Below, piece by piece: positions 15,334-23,767 of a DNA stretch of 64,000 nucleotides; within the stretch, counting starts at the first letter, position 1; every line of letters begins with the position of its first letter. The notes beneath the pieces were generated by a model. That model was given only the letters and a program-made list of their open reading frames with translations, made no database searches and was not told the DNA's origin. Made by a program: the position numbers and the translations under genes. The stretch is from contig JACQZW010000054.1 in the NCBI GenBank assembly GCA_016213675.1, positions 1 through 64,000 of the forward strand, read 5' to 3'. This stretch comes from Acidobacteriota bacterium (lineage in GTDB: Bacteria > Acidobacteriota > Thermoanaerobaculia > Thermoanaerobaculales > Thermoanaerobaculaceae).

Positions 15334-17599
15334 GCTCACCCTCCGCGGGGTCACGAGGTTCGTCGAGGCCGAGGTCGACTTCGAGGCCCTCGGCGAGGGC
15401 CTCGTCGCCATCGCCGGCGCGAACGGCGCCGGCAAGACCACTATCCTCGAGGCGCCGTTCGCTGCGCTCTTCGGCGAGTTCCCGACCAGGCCCGGCAGCC
15501 TCTACGGGGTCGCGCACGGGAAGGACGCACGCCTCGAGCTGGAGGTCGAGAACGGCCAGCCCTACCGCGCGCTCGTCGCCGTCGACGCCGTGCGGCAAAC
15601 GAGCGAGGCGTACCTCTACAACGGCAACGGGGCGCCGGTGAACCCGTCGGGCAAGCTCCGAGAGTACGCGGCGGCGGTCGAGCAGCGGTTCGGCTCGCCC
15701 CGCCTCATGCTCTCGGCGGCGCTGTCCTGCCAGTCGAAGCGGGGGAGCTTCCTCGACCTCTCGAAGGCCGAGCGGAAGGACCTCCTCGCGGAGATCCTCG
15801 ACACCGCGGGGCTGCAGCGCCTCGCCGAGGCGGCACGCGCGAGGGCGAAGGCCGGCGAGCTGGCACTCGAGCGGCTCCGGGGGCAGCTCGCCGCGGCCGA
15901 GGCGGAGCTGGGCGGGCTCGGGGCCGACGTTGACCTCGAGGCGCTCCACCACGAGCAGGCGACGACCGAGGTCTTCCGGGCGACCGCTAAGCTGTCGCTC
16001 GAGCAGGCCCGCCAGCGTGAGCAGGACCTCGCGGTGGAGCGGACGAAGGCAGACGAAGCGCGGCGCACCCGCGATCGGCTGCGCCAGGAGTACGACGAGG
16101 TCGCCCGGCAGCGCGACGCGGCAGCGCGGAAGGTGCAGGCGCTTGCGGTCGAGCGGGCTGAGCTGGCCGGCCGGATCGAACGGCAGTCCGCCGAGCTGCA
16201 GGCCGAGGCGGCCCGTGTCGACGAGTACCGGACGGCGGTCGAGCGGCTTGGCGACGTTCGGGAGCGCCGCACCAGGGAGCAGGCGAGCCTCACCGTCGCG
16301 GAGGCGGCCCTCAGGAAGGCGCGGGAGGTGCTCCAGGCGAAGCACCGGGAGACCGGCCCGCTCGGCGCCGCCATGGCCGCCCTCGACACGGCAAAGCGGC
16401 AGGCCGGGCTCCTTGACCGGGTGCCGTGCACGGCCGCGGAGACCTGGTACGACGGCCGGATTGACGACCCCGCCACCGTGGTGGCAGGTCTCGCCGAAAA
16501 CTGCCCTCTCCTCGCGGATGCCCGCAACGCACGGGAACAGGTCGACGAGCTCCAGATGAAGGTCGAATACTTCCAGGCGCTCGAGGCCGAGCTGCCGTCC
16601 TACCAGCAGGCGGTCGACGAGGCCGAGCTGCAGGTCACCGGCGACCGGGGCTCCCTCGCCGACCTCGAACTGACGATCGGCACGCTCGAGCCCCAGGCGG
16701 CCAAGCTGGCCGGCGCGGTGGCCGCGCGCGGGCGGATCGCCGACCTCGAGGGCGAGCTCGCCCGCGGGCTTGACACGATCGCACGTCGGCGCGAGGACCT
16801 CGAGGCGGAAGCGGCGCTCCTGAGCGCCCGGCTCGCCGGGATCCAGACCGAGGTCGAGGAGACACCCCTGCCGGATACCGCGGCGCTCGACCGGAGCCTC
16901 TCCGCGGCAACGACGGAGATCGCCGCGCTCCGCGCCCGGGTCACCGAGCTGCAGGACCGGCTCCGGGTCCTCGATCGGGACATCACCCGGGCCGAGGAGA
17001 CGGCACGCCGGCGGGGCGAGCTGCAGGCCCGCCTCGAGGCGGACCGGGCCGCCGAGGCGGTGACGGTCCGGGACCTCGGGGAGTGGGCCCTCCTCGAGCG
17101 TGCCCTCGGCCGCGACGGCATCCAGGCGATGGAGATTGATGCCGCGGGACCCGAGCTGTCGAGCCTGACCAATGACCTCCTGCACTCCTCGTTTACCGAC
17201 CGTTTCGAGGTTGCCTTCGTCACCCAGGCTCTGCGGGCCGACGGCAAGGGCTCCAAGGAGGTATTCGAACTCAGGGTGATCGACCACGAGCGCGGCCGGG
17301 AAGGCAGTGTCGACTCCCTTTCCGGCGGAGAGAAGGCGGTGATCTCCGAGACCGTTTCCCTCGCGCTCGCCGTGTACGTTGGGAAGCATTCCGGGCGACG
17401 CTTTGAGACACTTTTTCGGGACGAAACCGCGGGCGCCTTGGACCCCAACAACGCCCATCGCTACATCTCGATGTTGCGTCGCGCCCGCGAGCTCGCCGGC
17501 GCTTTCCAGGTCATCTTCATCTGCCAACAGACCGAGCTTTGGGAGCAGGCCGACGCCGTGTTGTGGGTCGAAGATGGCCGGATCGAGGTACGGCGATGA
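15320..17599 (+). CDS. SbcC/Rad50-like ATPase
   Basis: 759 residues. Walker A is GANGAGKTT (33-41). A long coiled coil follows (about 170-600), then signature SLSGGEKAV (about 663-671) and Walker B within LFRDETAGALD (about 697-707). It is the ATPase partner of the SbcD-like protein. A classical CxxC zinc hook is absent: the apex region instead reads VPCTAAETWYDG ... ENCPLL, with single, widely spaced cysteines. It is shorter than cellular SbcC (about 1050), as phage versions usually are. Confidence 0.9.
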   Translation: MRLRRLTLRGVTRFVEAEVDFEALGEGLVAIAGANGAGKTTILEAPFAALFGEFPTRPGSLYGVAHGKDARLELEVENGQPYRALVAVDAVRQTSEAYLYNGNGAPVNPSGKLREYAAAVEQRFGSPRLMLSAALSCQSKRGSFLDLSKAERKDLLAEILDTAGLQRLAEAARARAKAGELALERLRGQLAAAEAELGGLGADVDLEALHHEQATTEVFRATAKLSLEQARQREQDLAVERTKADEARRTRDRLRQEYDEVARQRDAAARKVQALAVERAELAGRIERQSAELQAEAARVDEYRTAVERLGDVRERRTREQASLTVAEAALRKAREVLQAKHRETGPLGAAMAALDTAKRQAGLLDRVPCTAAETWYDGRIDDPATVVAGLAENCPLLADARNAREQVDELQMKVEYFQALEAELPSYQQAVDEAELQVTGDRGSLADLELTIGTLEPQAAKLAGAVAARGRIADLEGELARGLDTIARRREDLEAEAALLSARLAGIQTEVEETPLPDTAALDRSLSAATTEIAALRARVTELQDRLRVLDRDITRAEETARRRGELQARLEADRAAEAVTVRDLGEWALLERALGRDGIQAMEIDAAGPELSSLTNDLLHSSFTDRFEVAFVTQALRADGKGSKEVFELRVIDHERGREGSVDSLSGGEKAVISETVSLALAVYVGKHSGRRFETLFRDETAGALDPNNAHRYISMLRRARELAGAFQVIFICQQTELWEQADAVLWVEDGRIEVRR

Positions 17600-18096
17600 A
17601 CCGCAGAACGGTTGCTGAGCGGTTCTGGTCGAGGGTCGTCAAGACGGCAGGTTGTTGGCTGTGGACCGGAGCCAAGAACAACCACGGCTACGGGCAGATT
17701 CGCGTCAACCGGGCGAACGTCCTAGCGCACCGGGTTTCCTGGGGATTGATCCACGGAACTCCTCCTCCCGGGAACCTCTGCCATAGCTGCGATTGTCCAG
17801 CCTGCGTCCGTCCTGACCACCTCTTCGTTGGGGATCAGAGCAGCAACATGCTGGACTGCGCAGCCAAGGGGCGCCTCGGGGTCCATCGGCATCCGGAGCG
17901 GACAGCGCGGGGGTCGAGGCAACATCTCGCCAAGCTGACGGAAGCCGACATCCCGATCATCTTCGCCATGCGAAGCGATCGGGTTTCGATGCTTCGAATC
18001 GCCAGGCGCTTTGGCGTGAGTCGGTCGGCCATTGCGTCGGTCCTCGATGGCGCGACCTGGCGCCACGTCCAGGCTGTCGACGAGGTGCGTCCGTGA
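17596..18096 (+). CDS. HNH endonuclease with C-terminal HTH (copy 2)
   Basis: 166 residues with the same architecture as the gene at 12985: AERFWSRVVKTAGCWLWTG opening, HNH_3 core LCHSCDCPACVRPDHLF, and a C-terminal HTH (IARRFGVSRSAIASVLDG). The two copies bracket the SbcD/SbcC cassette. A typical free-standing homing-type nuclease; target unknown. Confidence 0.85.
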   Translation: MNRRTVAERFWSRVVKTAGCWLWTGAKNNHGYGQIRVNRANVLAHRVSWGLIHGTPPPGNLCHSCDCPACVRPDHLFVGDQSSNMLDCAAKGRLGVHRHPERTARGSRQHLAKLTEADIPIIFAMRSDRVSMLRIARRFGVSRSAIASVLDGATWRHVQAVDEVRP

Positions 18097-18311
18097 CCCG
18101 CCCGATCGCCGTCTCGGCGCGGTGCGAGCGCTGTGGGCGCGACCTCTACGTCGAGGGCGCGGTGTGGACGCGAACGCACGTCTGGGTCGCCGCTGTCGGC
18201 CCGTGCCCGAACTGCGATCCCGCGAAACCTCAACCATCACATGAGATCCCCCGACCGGGCGGCGTGGACAGGGGAGCGGCTGGTCGGAGCCGCTCCCGCA
18301 ATTCGAGGTGA
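18093..18311 (+). CDS. Small zinc-ribbon protein
   Basis: 72 residues from GTG 18093. CERCGRDLY and CPNCDP make a two-CxxC zinc ribbon; the rest is a basic, probably disordered tail (DRGAAGRSRSRNSR). It overlaps the previous stop and the next start. Function unknown. Confidence 0.6.
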   Translation: MTRPIAVSARCERCGRDLYVEGAVWTRTHVWVAAVGPCPNCDPAKPQPSHEIPRPGGVDRGAAGRSRSRNSR

Positions 18312-19267
18312 CGATGGACTGGATCCGCGTCGAGGGCAATCTGCCGGGCCATCCGAAGGTCGGCCGACTCGCCAGAACCCTCCGAATTTCGAGGGTCACG
18401 GCGGTCGGCCACCTGGTGTCGCTCTGGTGTTGGTCGGTGCAGTACGCCGGTGAAGGACGGTCACTGGACCCCTCAGAAACCGCCGAGGCCGCTTTTTGGT
18501 CTGGGGACCAACAGCGCTTCTTTGATGCCCTCTCGTCGTGTGGGTTCATCGACAACGACGGGTGCCTCCATGACTGGCAAACCTATCAGGGGGCTATAGT
18601 TGAGAAGCGCAAGAGGGATCGTGAGTACGCGAAGAAATCGCGCGAGGCTCGCGCGACCGTCGCGCGACCATCGCACGACCGTAGCGCGACCGTCGCGACG
18701 CACGAGACGAGACGTAACGAGACGATACGTAACGACAAGACAGAGACCCCCCCAGCCCCCCCTGCGCCGCCTGCCGGCGGCGCGCGCGATCTCTCGACGG
18801 AGTCGGGTCACGGCAAGGGCAAGGCCGGGAAGCAGCCCGACCCGAACCTCGACGGCTTCGAGGAGTGGTGGGCCAAGCTCCCACCCGAGATGCGCAAGGC
18901 GCCGGGCAAGGCCCGCGAGGTGTGGGCCGGCCTCTCGACGTTGAACCGAGCAAAGGCGCTGAAGTTCATCCGGCCGTGGTGCGACAACTGGGCGAGGGAC
19001 TGGGAAGCTCGAGGGCGACCGCAGGATTCATTTCCACCGTTCGCCGCAAACTGGCTCGCCCAAGAACGGTGGGACGACGCGCTGCCCGACGCCAAGCTGT
19101 ACCCGGAGCAGTCGCCGACCAGGGCCGCGTTCTTCGCTGGCGCGGCTGCCACAGCGGAGCCCGAGTACCCGCCCGAGGACGTCCAGGACACCGCCGACGG
19201 TACGGACACGGCGGATCGTCCCGGACGTGGAAAAAGCGATGAGGGGGTGAACCATGCACGATCGTGA
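18308..19267 (+). CDS. Phage replication initiator/organizer protein
   Basis: 319 residues. The N-terminal winged-helix domain (DWIRVEGNLPGHPKVGRLAR ... VGHLVSLWCWSVQYAG ... HDWQTYQG) is the family found in phage replication/helicase-loading proteins. A basic low-complexity linker (about 100-175) encodes four 11-bp iterons at the DNA level. The C-terminal domain (GFEEWWAKLPPEMRK ... AANWLAQERWDD) is the usual partner domain, likely helicase-recruiting. The gene should bind its own internal iterons and start replication, in the manner of lambda O. ATG or GTG near 18308 overlaps the previous stop. Confidence 0.75.
   Translation: MTMDWIRVEGNLPGHPKVGRLARTLRISRVTAVGHLVSLWCWSVQYAGEGRSLDPSETAEAAFWSGDQQRFFDALSSCGFIDNDGCLHDWQTYQGAIVEKRKRDREYAKKSREARATVARPSHDRSATVATHETRRNETIRNDKTETPPAPPAPPAGGARDLSTESGHGKGKAGKQPDPNLDGFEEWWAKLPPEMRKAPGKAREVWAGLSTLNRAKALKFIRPWCDNWARDWEARGRPQDSFPPFAANWLAQERWDDALPDAKLYPEQSPTRAAFFAGAAATAEPEYPPEDVQDTADGTDTADRPGRGKSDEGVNHARS
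18651..18694 (+). repeat. Iterons (4 x 11 bp), candidate prophage origin
   Basis: Direct repeats at 18651, 18662, 18673 and 18684 of GCGCGACCGTC (copies 1 and 4 identical, copies 2 and 3 with one and two changes). Spacing is one helical turn. They are followed by a less GC-rich ACGAGACGAGACGTAACGAG-like stretch (to about 18745) that could be the unwinding region. They lie inside the initiator gene. Confidence 0.6.
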
Positions 19268-19622
19268 GTCGCCGCTGTGGGTTGCCGACTTCTTGCTGAA
19301 CTGGCTTCGGTTTGCGAGCGAGCCGGTAAAGCGCGACGAGCTGACGGACGTTGTCCTGCAACACTCGGCCGCCGCAGGCTTCGACTGGAAGCGGTCGACG
19401 GCTGCCCGTCGGGTGCGCGAGGCGATCGCCGAGCTGATCGACCTCGGCTACCCGGTGTCGTCGACCGGGGCCGGCCTCAGACTCGACGACACCGACCAGG
19501 CGCGCGAGCACGCTGCGCAGAAGCTCGAGCGAGCGGCCGAGACGCTGCAGCGCCGGGCGCGGGCGCTGCGGAGTGGCCGGCAGATGCTCCTCGCGCTCGA
19601 GGCGGCTGGGGGTGCGCGATGA
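19254..19622 (+). CDS. Prophage protein, unknown
   Basis: 122 residues overlapping the initiator's stop. The first 80 residues look like a winged-helix fold (FLLNWLRFASEPVKRDELTD ... VREAIAELIDLGYPV), followed by a coiled-coil tail. It could be a DNA-binding or primosome accessory protein; no family recognised. Confidence 0.65.
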   Translation: MHDRESPLWVADFLLNWLRFASEPVKRDELTDVVLQHSAAAGFDWKRSTAARRVREAIAELIDLGYPVSSTGAGLRLDDTDQAREHAAQKLERAAETLQRRARALRSGRQMLLALEAAGGAR

Positions 19623-19641
19623 GTGCGCTCGTGGAGGACCG

Positions 19642-19869
19642 ATGGCGCAGCGAGTGAGTGACGAGCGGATTGAGGCAGAGCTACCGCGTGCCGAGCAACT
19701 CAAGACCGATCTGCGAGCCTGCTACTACCACCCGGCGCTTCTCGACCTCCGCGACGCCCGCGCACGGATCGCGGAGCTGGAGTCGGCGCTGCGGCCATTC
19801 GCAGCACCCGGTAGCGTCACGGGGCGCGATCTCGACGAAGCCGAGCGCGTGCTCGGGGAGGGGACATGA
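19642..19869 (+). CDS. Small coiled-coil protein
   Basis: 75 residues from ATG 19642 (Shine-Dalgarno GGAGG). Mostly one charged helix (LRDARARIAELESALRPF). Overlaps the next gene (ATGA). Function unknown. Confidence 0.55.
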   Translation: MAQRVSDERIEAELPRAEQLKTDLRACYYHPALLDLRDARARIAELESALRPFAAPGSVTGRDLDEAERVLGEGT

Positions 19870-20252
19870 TCCGACAGTGTGAAGAGTGCGGCAACTGGAT
19901 CGCGAGCGAAGCTGACCAACCCTGCCATGAGAACGTGCGACGTGATGTCTACGGGTTTCCTGAACCGTTCCTCTGCGGCCCTCTCGGTCGATCCATTGAG
20001 GACGTGACAGTAGCCCTCGCCGCCGAGCGTGCGGCGCGGGAGAAGGCGGAACGGGAGAGGGACGAGGCGCAGCGCAAGCTCGCGGAGCGCGACGAGCAGA
20101 TCGCCGCACTACAGCAGCAATTTGCAGCCCTGGAGCCGGTCCTTGCCGAAATCCGAGGCGCAGCGTACAACCCGGCCATCACCCTAATCAGCAGAGAAGT
20201 CGTTAAGGACTGGTGGCTTCGCGCCGCCCGCGCAAAGGGAGTGCTTCCGTGA
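19866..20252 (+). CDS. Cys-containing coiled-coil protein
   Basis: 128 residues. CEECGNW plus later Cys/His (PCHEN, LCGP) suggests a small zinc site at the N terminus, followed by a long charged coiled coil (about 45-95). Unknown; small phage proteins of this layout are common. Confidence 0.6.
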   Translation: MIRQCEECGNWIASEADQPCHENVRRDVYGFPEPFLCGPLGRSIEDVTVALAAERAAREKAERERDEAQRKLAERDEQIAALQQQFAALEPVLAEIRGAAYNPAITLISREVVKDWWLRAARAKGVLP

Positions 20253-20893
20253 GCGCCGCCCCGCTCGGCGGCTACTGGGCGAACAAGACGCCCGAGGAGC
20301 GCGCGGCGATCCGGGCGCGGATGAGTGCGGCCCACCAGGCGCGAAGGGCGGCCGGGATCAAGCCGGGGCCGAAGTCGCTTCCGCCTGACAAGGTCGCTGC
20401 GATGCAGAAGGGCGCCCGGCGCTGGCGCGATTCGCTGACGCCGGAGCAGCGCGAGGAGCAGCGGAGGAAGATCGGCGAGGGGATGCGGAAGGCGCACGCG
20501 GCGAGGAAGGCGCTGCTCGAGGGTGCGCGGCAGCTCGCCGAAGCTGCCGGCGACCAGGCCGTCGAGGAACACCGTCAGCGCGTGACCGAGGATCCGCTCC
20601 CGCCGCCTGCCCCCGTCGTCGATACGCAGACCAAGGCGGTCCCGGCGCTCATTGTCAAGGGCGCCGCGTCTTTGCTGATGATCCGCGCCGGGGCGATCCT
20701 CGACGCCGGGCTCGCCGCGGCTCGGCAGGCGATCGCCGTCCAGCTCGAGGAGGCGGATGGCGCGCGCCACGTCGCCGAGCTCGCGCTCGCGTTCGTTCGG
20801 GCGGACGCCAAGAGCCGCGCGACGTTCGACGCGCTGGTCGCGCTGCGCCGCGCGGCACTGGCGTGGGATGAGACGCGGGGAGGTGGGCGGTGA
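20249..20893 (+). CDS. NUMOD3-like basic DNA-binding protein
   Basis: 214 residues from GTG 20249. The N-terminal part repeats a short motif (KTPEERAAIRARMSAAHQAR and LTPEQREEQRRKIGEGMRKAH), like the nuclease-associated modular DNA-binding motif NUMOD3. No nuclease domain is attached. The C-terminal half is helical and Ala-rich. It may be a regulator or a homing-endonuclease remnant. Confidence 0.55.
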   Translation: MSAAPLGGYWANKTPEERAAIRARMSAAHQARRAAGIKPGPKSLPPDKVAAMQKGARRWRDSLTPEQREEQRRKIGEGMRKAHAARKALLEGARQLAEAAGDQAVEEHRQRVTEDPLPPPAPVVDTQTKAVPALIVKGAASLLMIRAGAILDAGLAAARQAIAVQLEEADGARHVAELALAFVRADAKSRATFDALVALRRAALAWDETRGGGR

Positions 20894-21426
20894 TCCTCGC
20901 CCTCGACCTCGGGACACATTGCGGCTGGTCGCTCCGCGACGAGGCGGCCGTCGTCGATTCTGGCGTCTGGGACTTCACCCCGCGCAAGGGCGAGGCCCCG
21001 ATCACCCGCCCGGCCCGCTTCCACGGCCGCCTCCGCGGGATGCTCGCGACCTACCAGCCCGACCAGGTCGCCTACGAGGCGATCAACAACCTCCGCGGCC
21101 TGGACGCGGTGCGCTGCTACCTGCAGCTCGAGACGGTCCTGCTCCTTGAGCTGGCCTACCGCAACGACGACCTGGCCCGGAAGGGCATGCGGCCGATCGC
21201 CGTCACGCCCCTGAGCCCGGCCGCGATCAAGAAGCACGCCACCGGGCACGGGAACGCGGACAAGACCGCGATGGCGGTCGCCGCGGCGCGGCGGTGGCCC
21301 GGGTGGACTCCGGCACGGGAAGACGAGGTCGACGCGCGCTTCGTCGGGGAGGCCGCGGCTGCGGGGGTCCCACCGCCAACTCGTCGACGTCGGACGCGAA
21401 CGGAGGTGGCGCATGTGGCGGCGTAA
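20890..21426 (+). CDS. RuvC-like Holliday-junction resolvase
   Basis: 178 residues with an RNase H-like fold. Acidic catalytic residues fit the RuvC pattern: D in LALDLGTHCGWSL, E in VAYEAINN, and the acidic pair in EDEVDARFV. IKKHATGHGNADKTAMA matches the DNA-binding helix segment of phage RuvC-like proteins. It would resolve branched DNA before packaging, consistent with its place at the end of the early region. Confidence 0.85.
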   Translation: MILALDLGTHCGWSLRDEAAVVDSGVWDFTPRKGEAPITRPARFHGRLRGMLATYQPDQVAYEAINNLRGLDAVRCYLQLETVLLLELAYRNDDLARKGMRPIAVTPLSPAAIKKHATGHGNADKTAMAVAAARRWPGWTPAREDEVDARFVGEAAAAGVPPPTRRRRTRTEVAHVAA

Positions 21427-21450
21427 GCGAGACGTGACGCGGAGGAGCCA

Positions 21451-21984
21451 GTGAACTACCTCGCCCTGCGCCTCGCCGTTGTGCTCGGCTTCAGCGATCT
21501 CCGGCCACTGTCAGAGGGGCAGGTTCGGGCGATTCTGCGGAGGTGGGCGCGGATGCGGACGGATGGCGCGAGGGACGGCGCCCTTGGGATGCCGCACGGA
21601 GGGCCGACTCGTGAGCCCGGATGGCTGCTGTGGTGCGCGACGGTGGACTGCAAGCTCGGCAGACTCCCCCGGCATCAGACGCCGTTGCTGTCGGCGTGGG
21701 AGTGCAGCGGCCCGGAATGTGAGGCGCTGGTGTCCGACGTGCTGGAGGCCGAGGCGGGCGAGCTGTGGGCGGACAGGGCGCGGGCCGCGCGGTGCGGGAG
21801 GCGCCAGTTCGGTGAAGCGCGCGAGGCGCAGATTCGCGAAGTGCGGCAGGCGCTCGGCGAGCTGGTCCGGTCGCGGGCCTACGCGGTCGCGATGGAGCGG
21901 CTGCGGTGGGAGCTGGCAGAGGCGATGGACGATCCGAGCTTCGCGGGGGCGTGGGATCGGCTGCAGAGACGGGAGGCGGAGTGA
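21451..21984 (+). CDS. Candidate late-gene regulator (position of lambda Q)
   Basis: 177 residues from GTG 21451 with a strong Shine-Dalgarno (GGAGGAG). Helical, with Arg/Trp-rich segments and three widely spaced cysteines (CATVDC, WECSGPEC); no family recognised. It is the last early gene and lies immediately upstream of a promoter and a terminator that precede the terminase genes, exactly where antiterminator Q sits in lambdoid phages. The functional suggestion rests on position only. Confidence 0.45.
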   Translation: MNYLALRLAVVLGFSDLRPLSEGQVRAILRRWARMRTDGARDGALGMPHGGPTREPGWLLWCATVDCKLGRLPRHQTPLLSAWECSGPECEALVSDVLEAEAGELWADRARAARCGRRQFGEAREAQIREVRQALGELVRSRAYAVAMERLRWELAEAMDDPSFAGAWDRLQRREAE

Positions 21985-21991
21985 GGGGGGC

Positions 21992-22020
21992 TTGACAAAC
22001 CGGTGACGCAGGCCCCATGC
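21992..22020 (+). promoter_or_regulatory. Candidate late promoter (PR'-like)
   Basis: Perfect TTGACA (21992-21997), 18-bp spacer, weak -10 CATGCT (22016-22021). It reads into the terminator at 22046. A poor -10 fits an activator- or antiterminator-dependent late promoter. Confidence 0.5.
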
Positions 22021-22045
22021 TGTGAAGCGCAGGCTACTGCCATCG

Positions 22046-22075
22046 GAAGGCCCCGGAGACGGGGCCTTCGGCTTT
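22046..22075 (+). terminator. Late-leader terminator (tR'-like)
   Basis: Perfect 9-bp stem GAAGGCCCC (22046-22054) / GGGGCCTTC (22061-22069), 6-nt loop, then GGCTTT. It lies between the late promoter and the small terminase gene, so default transcripts would end after roughly 45 nt. Confidence 0.65.
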
Positions 22076-22087
22076 CCGGCAACATGA

Positions 22088-22468
22088 ATGGGCGCCAGGC
22101 ACGAAGATCAGACGAAGGCCGCAGTCCTGGCCGCGCTTCTGAGCGGGCAAGGTGTGTCCGAGGTCGCGCGCAAGTACAACATCCCCAAGCAGACCGTCTC
22201 GCAGTGGAAACACACGATGCTGCCTGCAACGTCGCTCGAGGAGCTGTCCGAGCGCACACAGGTCAGGTTCGATGAGCTCCTCGCCACCTATCTCGCCGAG
22301 ACTCTCACTACGCTTGCGGCGCAGCAGCGCCACTTCCGAGACCCGGAATGGCTCAAGAAACAACCCGCCCACGAGCTCGCCGTTCTTCACGGCGTGTCCG
22401 CCGACAAAGCGATTCGCATTCTCGAGGCGGCGGAGGCAGCTACTTCGGGAGAGGTCAATGCTCGCTGA
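22088..22468 (+). CDS. terS: Terminase small subunit
   Basis: 126 residues. N-terminal helix-turn-helix (AALLSGQGVSEVARKYNIPKQTVSQWKH) recognises the packaging site; the C-terminal helical part oligomerises. It overlaps terL by 11 nt, the canonical order for tailed phages. Confidence 0.85.
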   Translation: MGARHEDQTKAAVLAALLSGQGVSEVARKYNIPKQTVSQWKHTMLPATSLEELSERTQVRFDELLATYLAETLTTLAAQQRHFRDPEWLKKQPAHELAVLHGVSADKAIRILEAAEAATSGEVNAR

Positions 22469-23759
22469 GCTTGCGCTGGCCGGGTCGTCCGTGCTGTTCC
22501 GCGGCGCCAGCCTCGAAGCGCAGGCGATCACGGCGCACGAGTGGATCGTGGCCGGCCCGGCTGAGACCGGGAAGACCTTCGCCCTCATGCACCGGCTCGC
22601 CGGAATCCTGGAGGGCACGCCAAGGGCGAGCGGGGCTCTCGTCAGGAAAGTCCGCACGGACATGACCGGCAACGTCCTCGTTACGTGGCAGCGCGTGATA
22701 GATGCCAGGGGCGGTTGGTCGGCGTACGGAGGCGAGGAACCAAAGTGGTTCGACCACACGAACGGCTCGCGCCTCTACATCGGCGGCATGGACCGCCCCG
22801 GCAAGGTCCTGTCGGGCGAGCGTGACGTGATCTGCGTCAACCAGGCCGAGGAGCTGCATCTGGAGGACTGGGAAACGCTGTCGACTCGCTGCACCGGCCG
22901 CGGCGCCGTGGTCGAGTACCCGATGCTCTTCGGCGACTGTAACCCGGGGCCGCCGTCGCATTGGATCCTCAGCCGCCCCTCGCTCAAAGTCCTGCACTCC
23001 CGGCACGAGGACAACCCGACGCTCTACGATGAGCAGGGCAACCTCACGCCGCAAGGGGTGCGCACGATGGCGGTCCTCGACGCACTCACCGGGGTGCGGA
23101 GAGAGCGGCTGCGGTTCGGCCGGTGGGTCTCCGCCGAGGGCGTGGTCTACGACCTGTTCGACCTCGGGGCTCACGTCATCCCGCGCCTCGAGATCCCGGC
23201 CTCCTGGCCGCGCTATCGCGTTCACGACTTCGGCTTCACGAACCCCTACGTCTGCCAGTGGTGGGCGAGGGACGACGACGGCCGGCTCTACCGCTACCGG
23301 GAGATCTATCGGACGCAGCGGCTCGTCGAGGATCACGCGAAGCAGATCAAGGCGCTCTCCGTGGGCGAGAGGATCGTTGCGGACGTCTGCGATCACGATG
23401 CCGAGGGCCGGGCGACGCTCGAGAAGTACCTCGGGATCCGCACGACCGCCGCACGCAAAGACGTGCTGTCGGGCATCGAGGCGGTGAAGAGCCGCCTGCG
23501 GCCGGCCGGCGATGGCAAGCCTCGGATGTTCTTCCTCGTCGACTCGCTCGTCGAGCGCGATCCGTCGCTGGTCGCCGCGCACCTCCCGGTCTGCACCGAG
23601 GAGGAGATGGGCGTCTACGTGTGGGCACTGGGGCCTGACGGCAGGCCGAGAGTCAAGGAAGCCCCGGTCAAGGAAAACGACCACGGCCTCGATGCGACGC
23701 GCTACCTCGTGCAGCATGTTGACAAGCCCATGCTCGAGGTGAAGAGCTTCCAAGGGTAG
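22458..23759 (+). CDS. terL: Terminase large subunit
   Basis: 433 residues. ATPase Walker A GPAETGKT (33-40) and a Walker B-like VICVNQAEEL; the C-terminal RNase H-like nuclease begins at YRVHDFGFTNPY with later acidic residues (VADVCDHDAEG; NDHGLDATRY). It translocates and cuts DNA at the prohead. Length and motifs match headful-type (P22/SPP1-related) terminases. Confidence 0.93.
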   Translation: MLAELALAGSSVLFRGASLEAQAITAHEWIVAGPAETGKTFALMHRLAGILEGTPRASGALVRKVRTDMTGNVLVTWQRVIDARGGWSAYGGEEPKWFDHTNGSRLYIGGMDRPGKVLSGERDVICVNQAEELHLEDWETLSTRCTGRGAVVEYPMLFGDCNPGPPSHWILSRPSLKVLHSRHEDNPTLYDEQGNLTPQGVRTMAVLDALTGVRRERLRFGRWVSAEGVVYDLFDLGAHVIPRLEIPASWPRYRVHDFGFTNPYVCQWWARDDDGRLYRYREIYRTQRLVEDHAKQIKALSVGERIVADVCDHDAEGRATLEKYLGIRTTAARKDVLSGIEAVKSRLRPAGDGKPRMFFLVDSLVERDPSLVAAHLPVCTEEEMGVYVWALGPDGRPRVKEAPVKENDHGLDATRYLVQHVDKPMLEVKSFQG

Positions 23760-23767
23760 GGACCGCC

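Noticed and set aside
14885-17527. Long antisense open frame (880 codons) opposite the SbcC-like gene
   Set aside because: High-GC antisense artefact; the sense frame has Walker A, signature and Walker B motifs, and the antisense one has no start signal or domain.
18651-18694. CRISPR-like repeats in the initiator gene
   Set aside because: 11-bp units are directly adjacent, with no spacers; iterons explain them better.
21487-22018. Alternative frames around the late regulator gene
   Set aside because: Both lack ribosome sites; the GTG at 21451 has GGAGGAG.
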